The position numbers and the translations under genes are program-made. Below the pieces are notes generated by a model. That model had not been told where the DNA came from and made no database searches. It worked only from the letters and a program-made list of their open reading frames with translations. DNA of 64,000 bases from Toxoplasma gondii ME49 (lineage: Eukaryota > Apicomplexa > Conoidasida > Eucoccidiorida > Sarcocystidae), in assembly GCF_000006565.2 (NCBI RefSeq), contig NC_031473.1:496001-560000 (forward strand). The letters are read 5' to 3'. Positions 48,733 through 64,000 of the stretch are shown here, piece after piece (the first letter of the stretch is position 1; the number at the start of each line of letters is the position of its first letter).

Positions 48733-50293
48733 AAGATTGTAAAACACAGCTTTACGCAGGGAACAACACTTTGGAGACACCAAATACGATAAGCCAACTG
48801 AAAGCGCCTCAAACAGACTGCCTGCACGGCTGCCTACAACTTTCGGTCTTCTGAGTTACAGGTTTCGTTTACCGGAGAGCGGACTTGCATTCATCTTTCG
48901 TCTTGTTTCCTGTTCTCGTTTCCCGTCTCTTCGCGGAAACTTGGATCTGAATCCGTCGCTTTTGCATTTTAAAACGACAGGACATACACATTTTACAAGA
49001 GAAGGGTTTCTGAGAAACCGACGGAGAGGCTGAAGTGCAATCGAAAAAAGAGAGACCATGGTTCGCGGAGCAAGTGGACATCCTGTTGTCTTGATCTTGT
49101 GTCATATTTATTCTGCCGTCCTACTCTTCGTTAAGCTTTCTCTGTTGTTCGCTGTGGATGTCGAGAGCCGCTGTTCTCAACATACGGTCTCTTGCCTGTT
49201 CGTTTGGTGGGGGCACTGTAGGACACAGCTATTTGTTTGTATCCGCTTCCCGTCATCTTTTCCTCCATCCGCATCTGCACATTTTCCCCGGGTCTTATTC
49301 CCCTGTTCCGACACGGAAGACTTAAGTCGTTATATGTCCTGTTTTGCCGACGAGCCGGTGCGAATCAAAGTCTTTTTCTCACATACACGCACTCTTTGAG
49401 ACTACCGGCGAATGCCATAAAAGGCAACACGGGTGCAGCCCAAATTGTCAGAGTACTCTCGATCTGCGGACGCGTACAGAGGTATAAACATGCGTGTGTG
49501 TGCTTTTGTTTTGTAGTTAAACACATACAATAACTATATACAAGTATGAACATGTACACCGAGTAGCGAGCCAGTCCCTGACAAGAACACATGGCCGTTC
49601 AGAGTCTCTGCGGTGGTCGACAACTGAAGACATGTCAGCGAGCTGCTTGTTCACCCCTTGTCCGGTGAGAAACCACAACTCCAGGGTTCTAGCTGCACCT
49701 CTGAATATACGGGGCATACGTTTTGGTCCCTCAAGAAAATGCCGGGTCGACAGAGCTCTTATTTTTCTACTTCTCCTGTGGATGCAGTTGATGTGGCAAT
49801 GACATGAAGGGTCGTACTCCCTTGAGCTTGGTCCGTCGTGTGTGCTGCTCTCACATGGTAGAAAAATATCGCTTTTTAGAGAACAGCCACGTCTAGATTG
49901 TGCCGTTGGGCTGATGAGGGTTCTCGTCCAGACGCCCGAGCAAAACAAATATTTCAACTTCCATTTTTGCTAGAGAGCGCGACACGAGAAACTTACGGAA
50001 GCCCTGTTGGATGAAGTGCGACGAACTTGCATGAGCGATCGTCCTGAGCACCAGCGATAGGCTCGTTTCGGCGCTCGTGTGGTTTTCGCATTTCACGAAG
50101 AAGCGTGCAGTCAACGATAGGAGAAAAAGATCAAAAGATTGGAGAGTTGCTCGTTCCAGCTTCCCTTTCCTTTAAAGCACCCACCCGGAAGAAAGGCACA
50201 GACCTCTGGGAGGATGGGACCCTTGGAAAGCAAAGTTGCTACAACTTCCTTGCTTTTTATTTTGTGTGTGATCTCTCCTCTCGTTTATGAAGA
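48733..50293. other. convergent spacer between RPIA and BolA genes
   Basis: It should contain the 3' ends of both transcripts. The ORFs here are short and overlapping, and none is recognisable. Confidence 0.55.
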
Positions 50294-52035
50294 CTAGTCT
50301 GAGGCCTCTGCATGAATAGCCAGAGCGTGGATTCCTTCGTCGAGTTCCTTCTGCAACAGCGCGTAGACCTTCCGGTGCCTCTGAAGCAGAGGCAGACCTT
50401 TGAACTCCGCGCTCTTCACGAAAATTCTGGACAGAACAGAAAACCGGACTCTTCTAAGCTGAGCGAGATGTCACCTTTTCGTGACAAAATTGGGTAACAA
50501 AGCGGCGCAGGAGCAAAAGACAATCACAGAGCAGGTGGCTTGATTGAGAAGGAAGAGTCATATAGAGAGACACACGCAACCCTACGAAGATGCAAAGCGC
50601 AAAGACACCAGAGAGTGTGAAAGAGAGGCAGTCGCGATGATGGAGCGAAATTCGTTATCACTGATAAACCTACGCATTCCATACAGACTAGCATCAGGAA
50701 AGAGACTGCTACGAGGAATCTCACGCTGTTTTAACAGCTCGCAGACAAATGCTGGTTTTCCAGACATATGCTCGATACCACTTTTCTAGGTGCGATGACA
50801 TGCAGCAGAGACAGAGAACGAGAGGTGGAGTGGAAGCCAGCAAAGAGACAGCGGAAAAGACGAAAACAAACCAAGAAAGCGACGAACCTGAAGTGCGTCT
50901 CGGCAGACCTGAGCCCTTGCGTTCCTTCGTGCCCAGCGTGGAGGGGAGTCTACAGAACATGGACAAAGACCAAGGAACACAGACAGTCGAAAAACACCGG
51001 AAACCGGCAAAAGCCAGAGAAGACTGGACATCTCTGTCGCTGTTCTTGATAAAGGTTTTCTTGTCGGTCCTCACCTCATCAACCACCTGCAACTGTGTAG
51101 GCTGGAGACCCTCTGTGAGCTGAGAAGTCAAAAAAAGACAAGCACAACAAGCATCGGAGGTTCGGTCATGAGAAAATTCCAACGTGCGTGTTCATGTTAT
51201 ATTGACAGACTTATGCAGATCAAGAGACGCTCACTTTTAGTGGACAGACACGCTCAGCGAACCACATGCGCGGCAAGGCCTCGATCACACGCGTGGATCC
51301 CGTGAACTCCTTACGACAGCTAAATCGGTTTTACGTCATACACCAATAATGTTTATTTATAGAGGAAACTACTCAAAAAAGCAACCGCTTCTAGAATATA
51401 TAATGCAGTGCCAAGTTGTATGATGGTTTGACTCAATGATCATGCAATATTGTATCGTTATATCCCATTGGACAATTTCGTAAACTTTAAAATAAAAAAC
51501 TAAGCAAATCGCCAGGTCCATACACCCTTCTGTTGCTGTTAGGATTGACAGCTCAGTGCATCGAAATGAGTTCCACATCGGTGACGTGCGTTAGAGGTGG
51601 TGTACCTGAATTTCTGTTCCCAGTCGAATTAACTGCGAGAGAAAATACCGCTCCGTACGATCACTTCGAAGATAGGTAAAGTCACAACCGATGCAGACAT
51701 ACTGTGTGGTAGGCAAACGGATGCGTTTTCAAGTGCGTAGCCTAGGACAACCGATCTGGAGTGTGAATGGAGAAGGAAACGGCAGGGAAACCCCGAGTAA
51801 CTTGGAGCAAACAACTTGACCTTCTTCGCTTCCAAAGGGAACCGCGGGTTGCACGAAATACGCACGAAATACGCGTCACACACATCGACTCTTTTTTTCT
51901 CGGAAAGAAAACGTGTCTGCGTTTTATTCTTCTGCGTGGCGCGCTGACCTTCTTTTCAATTGCGAGGGTGACCGGACCCTTCAAAGTGGTTTGACTCGCA
52001 GAAGAAGCGAGACGAGAGAGAGAACGGAACAACAT
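50294..52035 (-). CDS. BOLA1: BolA-family protein, probably mitochondrial (BOLA1-like)
   Basis: BolA proteins partner with monothiol glutaredoxins in handling iron-sulfur clusters. Four exons join in frame: 52035-51949, 51119-51075, 50949-50888 and 50426-50294, giving 108 residues. Exon 1 is a Ser/Arg/Leu-rich N-terminus (MLFRSLSRLASS) of the mitochondrial-presequence type ending in IEKK. Exon 2 (15 codons) gives LTEGLQPTQLQVVDE. Exon 3 carries HAGHEG and SAETHF. Exon 4 begins IFVKSAEFKG and continues LLQRHRKVY with the conserved His82 and GIHALAIHAE. These blocks appear in the order of the BolA fold. The frame stays open upstream to 52803 with an in-frame ATG near 52.57 kb, which would add a hydrophobic N-terminal region; I prefer the short form. 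The exon 1 donor (GTCAGC) is non-optimal. Confidence 0.92.
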
Positions 52036-55000
52036 TTCTGGCGGCTGTTGGCTTGCTGCAGACACTCTGCGAAAGAGAGACACACCTCCCCACTCTAGCG
52101 GCGGATTTGCCCCTCTAAAGATTTCCAAGCGCTCTGTTCCACTGTTCCTCCCCTTCGACCGGACAGCAGGTGAAAACGAACAAGCGGAAGACTGAGAAGA
52201 GATGAAAGAGTCACACGGAAAGGCGAGTGCAAATGAGAGAGGCTGCAAGGGCGGATAAAGGGCAGAAACAGGTTTTTGCCTCAAGCGGAAAGTGCGTGCG
52301 GCATCTGAACTGAAAAGACACAGGCTCCGCACAGAGAGACACGCCGTGGAAAGGAGAACAGCAACAGACAGGAAGAACACCGGGACGAAACAAACAAGTG
52401 ACAGAGCTGAAAAGCAGGAGAAACGGGTATTTCTACCGCGCGGGGAAACGGCGGTGCCACTCTGTGTCGGCCAGCAAACCTGGCTTATCCCAGAAAGTTC
52501 ACTTCTCGACAAGGATCGAGGAAGAGAGGGACATAAAGGCGTCTGAGGAGGGGAGCAACAGACCCCCATGAGCCTCGAGGGAAAGGAATGCAACCTGCGG
52601 AAAAGATGCTCACTAAACGGCGAAGAGAACACACACGCAGCCTTGGCCGCCTTCCCGATACACTCTTCGAACGGGGAGTCTTTTGCCCGTTTCGTCCGAA
52701 AGAAAAAGGGAAACTCACGACTCCAAGAAGACAGAAGTAAGTATCGACATTTCTCTATTGAATCCCATCGATGTCCCTGGGTTGAGCCAGAGAGACGAGA
52801 CAAAAGCGGAGACAGGGCGCTTCGATGAAAAAAGCTAGCTTGCAGAAGAAAAAAGGGGGATTACCCTGTGAGAAAACGGGGGAAAGTACAAAAGACCATT
52901 TATAGGATAGGTGTCGCCCACGCTATTTCGAAAGTGGGCCGTTCGGTTTATTATGTGTACTTTCACCTCGCGGCTGTCGGTGTCTTGCACGCCTTGAGTT
53001 TCACTACGCGCCGCAGCGCCGCTGCTGTTTTTGCGTTCCTTCGGTTTCTTCACCAAACCCAACCATCTTTAGTTTTTAAAGCATCTTTTTCCTTCCTCTC
53101 TTTGCGCACTTGTTCAGACCACCCCGTCTGTGTCGCGCAAAACCCTCGTACTCTTTTGCCGCCGTCGGTGGAAGCCGCTGCCCAGCACGCAATTCCACGT
53201 GCGTTCGCCTTTGCCACCGCCCTGATGTTAGTGTCTCGTGATCCTAAACGACTCACAATGACAGAGTCTCTGCATTCTGTAAAGGTGGGCGTCATGCATG
53301 GACTCCTGTGTTCGCTCGTAGTAGAATCGAGAAACAGCTCCTCAGACGCGGGCACAGTCAGTGCAGTGGTGTTGAGAGTTGCGGCTTCAGGTAGGGAAGT
53401 GGATTGACACGTCTTGCCAGATGCACTAGTTACGCCAGCACCGCCCTTCCTCTCAGAAGCTGCAACTTTTTTCAGCGAACTTATTGGTCTGCAACTCTTC
53501 CGTAGAATTCAATGGGGAGACAACGTTCTGTTGTGAATGGCTGCTCCACAACTGCCAGCGAAAACTTCCTTAGGATCTCAGTATGCAGCAGGATCAATCA
53601 GAAAACGTTCGCAAAACTCCACCTGCTTGTCTTATGGTTGTGCGTCTCTCTTGTGAGAGGAACCGCGCTCAGACAATGCCTCTGAAAGAACTCTGCCCTC
53701 TCGAATCTTTCTGGTATCCGCCAGCAGTCTACCATCATAACTAGGGATTGCGTGGTGCCCTTGCTGAGAAGTTCATGCCACTCGCTCTTGTAGTTCTGTC
53801 ACTCGGATAGGTTATCGAAACTGCGGTAAGAAAACGGTAACTCGGTTTCAAGGTGTGACGGCTTCGCCGTAAAGTCTAACCGTGACAGAGGATTTGCAGG
53901 TGCCTCGCACGGGACTTTGAGCCACGCTTCTTCTATTTTAGGCTGCCAGTTCCGGCGCCTTCAACCCTCTGAGCTCCACGACAACAAAGCAAGCAAATCA
54001 CAAACTGTCATCCGTTTTGATTACTGTCATGCAGGTTCGCGCGGAGTCGTGTGCTCGCATGTGTCTGTGTAAGCTCTATAGAAGAAATGTGGTTGCGAGA
54101 TCCTAGGTGGTGGACCCTCTGTTCAAATGTGTAACCACTGCCGTTTGCAGTTTTTTTCCCGCGATTTTTTGTTTTAGAACCCTAGATCCCTTCACTCAAC
54201 GCCCTCTGGCTCCCTGCATGCAATGACCGTCGATGAAATTCAGTCTGCATGGAGAAAAACACTGAATAACCGATAGCCGTCAAGGCACAGGGGAACGTAG
54301 ATCGCTTGCCCGGGGCAGCATCACCTCGCTCTAAGAAGGCTCCTTCGTTTCCCTCGTCCATGTGCAGTCACACTGCTTCCTTCTTGGTAGTGAGATTCTC
54401 AGGAAGTTTGCCTGACTTCAGGCGGGCTTGCCGACACCAGCCAACCCTCAGGCTCCCGTGAAAGGACTCACACCGCTCGAGTGCGCAATTCTGTCACCAC
54501 AGAAAACACAGCGGTAATGCAGCCTGCTTCTGTTGAGGAATCTCAACGTAGCTCTAACTGCGAACGCCATCCACGACGAGTTGTGCCAGATATGAATGCT
54601 GTTCGATCCGTGTATGAAAGGACACGAGCTCTCAACCCGTTCTATCGTCAAACCGAATAAACAGACATTATAGTACCTAGGATACTGAATACGACTCCAG
54701 TTATGAGTTACAGGCAACCGAGTTCTTTATGATTGCTGTACACCACCACCTCACTGGACCGCTTATGACGATTTCATGCATTCATGTGACTTTTGAGAGC
54801 TCCCCCCTCGATGCTAGGCAGGAGTGGAAAGCATTTGAAAAGAAAGTAGCCAACCAGACAGCTCGTCCCGCCGCTTCCGGGTCTGTCAGGAAAGCAAGCA
54901 ATTCTGAAGGATTGGCTTTCCCGGGACTCGTTAGTGTGGCTGCTCTACAGCACTCTCTGCGTGCGTCACTCTCTGAAGAGTTGCGTTTGGCGCGTTGTCT

Positions 55001-55538
55001 TCTTTGCCAGGCTCGCTGCTTTGTGTGATTTCATCGAACGCCGTTCTTCCCGCGGTAACAGGACCGGCAGTGAAAGTACCTAACCTCTCCCCGAGATGGG
55101 AGGCTTTACTGAGTTTCAACTCTTTCCCGACTTTCCCCGCTCTTGCACGTTTTCTCTCGACTAGCAGCAAAGTGTCTCGCGCCGGATGTGGCTGTGTTGG
55201 CGGCGATTAGACGACTCGCGTGTTTTCCGGTTTAGATCTCCGGGAAACTTTGCCAGACGCTGCACACTCTGCCGGGAAAAGCGGGCAGAAACGAAACGCG
55301 GGTGACTGTGGGAGAAAAACCGTTTCCGGATATAGACCGCCCCTCCGCAACATGCTTGAACCCCTCTGCGACTGTGCTATGACACAGAGACCGGCGATGT
55401 TCGCACGCTTATATGTGAAGGGTCGAATGGAGAAGGGGTGCCGCAGCCGTTTGCCGTTTCGACGCAAGGCGTCTTATTTTTTTCTTCCTTTTCGACTTTC
55501 TTTTCTCTTTCCCGCGTGAAGTATCGCTGTCAAGGAAA
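52036..55538. other. divergent spacer between BolA and RPL37 genes
   Basis: The first 0.8 kb is upstream leader of the BolA gene with a long open frame. A 179-codon ORF from a GTG at 52868 and others near 54.5-55.0 kb have no recognisable content. The last 150 bp hold the RPL37 promoter. Confidence 0.5.
55407..55414 (+). promoter_or_regulatory. GCTTATAT motif upstream of RPL37
   Basis: GCTTATAT lies about 125 bp before the RPL37 start. From memory it matches the core of a longer element (around TCGGCTTATATTCGG) reported in T. gondii ribosomal-protein promoters; the flanks here match less well. Confidence 0.45.
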
Positions 55539-57786
55539 ATGGGGAAAGCAGGAAAAGGAACTGGGTCCTTCGGGAAGAGGCATGGGAAGACCCACTTCCT
55601 GTGCATTCGGTGTGGTCGCCGTGCGTACCACACCCAGAAGAAGACCTGCGGCGCTTGCGGTGAGTGTTTTCTCAAAAGAACGAGTCGTTCTGTCGTCTGT
55701 CCAGAGTGAAGAGCCATTCGCGACAGTTGTGACCTCTTCTCCGGCTGCCCGTGTCGCACCAGACTGCAGTCGATAAAGAAGCAAAGCCGCCTAAACTTCC
55801 CAGTGCTGCCTGCTGTGTGGGGAGCGTCCACTTCACCTGGAAGACCGCCGGGACTGAGCAAAGAGAACGATTCTTGAGTTGGGAGGAACCAGAAACGCCT
55901 TTTTCAGTCGAGGGGAAATTGCCACACCTTCCACGCACCTTGACCTAGGTCGGCCGACGCCGCTCGGCCACCGCCGCTTTTCTCCAGGAACGTCGCTGGT
56001 CTGCATGCTCTGCTCAAAGAGTCTCTTTTCGTCTCTCGCCTCTCTTCTCTGTGACCTCGCACTTATTTCTCTCAATTGTGGACATCTTTGAGGTGGACGT
56101 CAGCCCATCGCCACTCCCTCTGCTTGTCTGAGCTTTCCACCTCTAGTGTGTCTACCTGGCGTACACTGCTATCTCCTCTGCAAATGGAGTTTCTCCTACT
56201 TCACCCTTTGTTTTCTCTCCCCCTCGTTTTCATCCGTACGCGTAAAAATGCTCTCAACAGGGTCTTTCGCCATTTCGCTCCTTGTGAACTTCCCTGGGCG
56301 TCAGGTGTGAGAAGGGATGGCGTTGACGGAGAAGGGGAAGAAGGGCGGTGTCGGAATCCTGTTGGGAGAGACACTGCGGTTTATTTGTGCTTTGGGATGT
56401 AGATTTATCCGTTGTCTCCAGTCTGACGCCTTTTGTCGTTCAAGGAACAAGACTGTCAAAGTGCTGTCTTTGACCCGTATGTACAGCTTGCGCATACACA
56501 ACTGGGCGCTTCAAGTATACGCTGGGCACCACGATTCTTAAGCTCCGTGTGATGCTCTGTTCGCGTATCGTGTTCTCTGTCGCTTTCTCACTCAAGAAAT
56601 ATCTTTTCACAATCTTTGCGTCGCCACTTGGAGAACTAAAAGGAGGGGGGCGCCACTCCCTTTTTCCCAGACGTTTGTGTTTTCGCTGCTGCGGCCCCGA
56701 AGGCCGCGCCTGCCGTTTCTTTTCATTGGGAAGTTTCGAGAGGCGACAGGCAATGAATGGTGTGAAATCTGGCTTTTTTCTTCGTCTTTTCAGGATACCC
56801 CAACGCTAAGAAGAGAACCTACAACTGGAGTGAGAAGGCGAAGCGCCGCCATACCACCGGCACTGGCAGGTAGGCAAGAAAAGAGCGCCTTTTGCGTATT
56901 TCAACCGCGTTAAGCTTCTGAAGTTTCGTGCGTCTCTTCAGTGAAGAGCCAGCGTAGGTGGTGATGTCGGTCACGATCTCTGAAGTACGCAGAGGCGTAA
57001 GCGACAGAGGAACCTGCGCTCTGCATGTTTTGATCCTTTCTCCTGTCTTTTCTTTTTTCCCCAATCCTATTTTTGTTTGTCTCTTTCTCAGGCTGGGACT
57101 GTGACCCTTTCTCTGGATTCGCTGAGACTTGTCTTCCAACTGTCGCCCTGTGTTGCCTCGCCTGCCTTCTTTGCCTGGTCTCTTCATTTCTCTCTGTCGC
57201 GTCAGCTTGCGTCGTGCTTGCCTCTGCTTTTCTTGAGTCGGAAAACGGTCCCTGAGCTTCTGAGTTGGTGGAGTGTTCGTTTTCTCGAACTTCGTTCTTT
57301 CTCCTGCTTCGTGGAAGCGACAGACTGCGCGTCTGGTTTTTGTGTGGGGTTTCTCTGCATGCGTTTTCTTCGGCATGCGTTACTGTGTCGAGAAGCGGTT
57401 CCACTGAAGTCGGTTTTCTCCTGCTCTGTTTCGTTTGCGACGTCTTTAGAGTGTGTTTACTTCGTTTTTGTCTCCAAACCGAAGCTAATGTTGCTCTCAC
57501 CTCTCATCCCTTGCCTTTGCCTCTCCCCTCGAAACTCCATTTTATCTCAGGGGAGCTGTCTCTGTTTTTATGTGTCTGTTCTTCTGTCGCTCTGTGTCTT
57601 TCATCTGGGTCCGCCGGTACTTTCTTTTCTCCATATGCAGCGCTTATGAGGGAGGGTCGTTTTCCTCGCTGCATGCGTTGTTTCAGATGCCGCCACTTGA
57701 AGGACATGCCTCGTCGCGCGAAGAACAACTTCCGTGAGGGCACCAAGGCAACACCGGTGAAGAAGAGAAAGACACAGCAGAAATAA
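55539..57786 (+). CDS. RPL37: 60S ribosomal protein L37 (eL37)
   Basis: This is a small zinc-binding protein of the cytosolic large ribosomal subunit. Three exons join in frame: 55539-55659, 56794-56869 and 57687-57786, giving 98 residues. The protein starts [19 protein letters not shown] and has the zinc-ribbon cysteines C22-x2-C25 and C37-x2-C40. Exon 2 carries [16 protein letters not shown], the family signature. Exon 3 gives RHLKDMPRR and ends in a basic tail VKKRKTQQK. Length and all core motifs are as usual for the family. The exon 3 acceptor is the TTTCAG at 57681-57686, chosen over the earlier CATATGCAG because only it continues the L37 sequence. A GCTTATAT promoter motif precedes it. 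Confidence 0.97.

Positions 57787-64000
<6,214 letters not shown>

Noticed and set aside
57641..57686. Earlier acceptor (CATATGCAG) for RPL37 exon 3
   Set aside because: It would insert sequence unlike L37 and lose the family frame, whereas TTTCAG at 57686 restores the conserved RHLK continuation.

Overview
This is nuclear DNA of a coccidian apicomplexan, most likely Toxoplasma gondii or a very close relative such as Hammondia. The reasons are GC-rich genes with many phase-consistent introns, (T/A)GAGACG-type and GCTTATAT promoter motifs, nuclear copies of the apicomplexan mitochondrial cytochrome b gene (as in T. gondii REP elements), an apicoplast-style leader on an Obg GTPase, and very serine/arginine-rich unconserved proteins. 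All gene models were built by hand from reading frame, splice consensus and phase. No database search was possible.

Layout. 0-6.8 kb: a single-exon histone H4 gene (minus) and long non-coding sequence with a decayed cytochrome b fragment. 6.8-9.0 kb: a Ser/Pro-rich protein (minus) built of nearly identical 381-bp tandem repeats. 9.4-21.4 kb: the ORFs on the minus strand join into one 12-exon gene for a single-pass membrane protein of about 1,098 residues. Its introns carry two decayed cytochrome b fragments and an isolated ORF with weak H-type-lectin resemblance. 23.7-30.4 kb: a large disordered protein (minus, 4 proposed exons). 31-35.6 kb: a divergent intergenic region with a likely broken secreted-protein gene. 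35.6-42.3 kb: a five-exon coiled-coil protein (plus) with a better preserved cytochrome b insertion in its last intron.

45.5-48.7 kb: ribose-5-phosphate isomerase A (plus, 5 exons). 50.3-52.0 kb: a short BolA-family gene (minus, 4 exons, two of them only 45 and 62 nt). 55.5-57.8 kb: ribosomal protein L37 (plus, 3 exons). 61.3 kb to the window end: an Obg-family GTPase with a bipartite-type leader and a long acidic insert, cut by the window edge.

The genes do not form a pathway or operon; each is transcribed on its own. H4 and L37 are growth-linked housekeeping genes, RPIA belongs to the pentose phosphate pathway, BolA is expected in mitochondrial iron-sulfur maturation, and Obg in ribosome assembly, probably in the apicoplast. 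The least understood content is the 12-exon membrane protein, the tandem-repeat protein, the large disordered protein and the set of mitochondrial DNA insertions.
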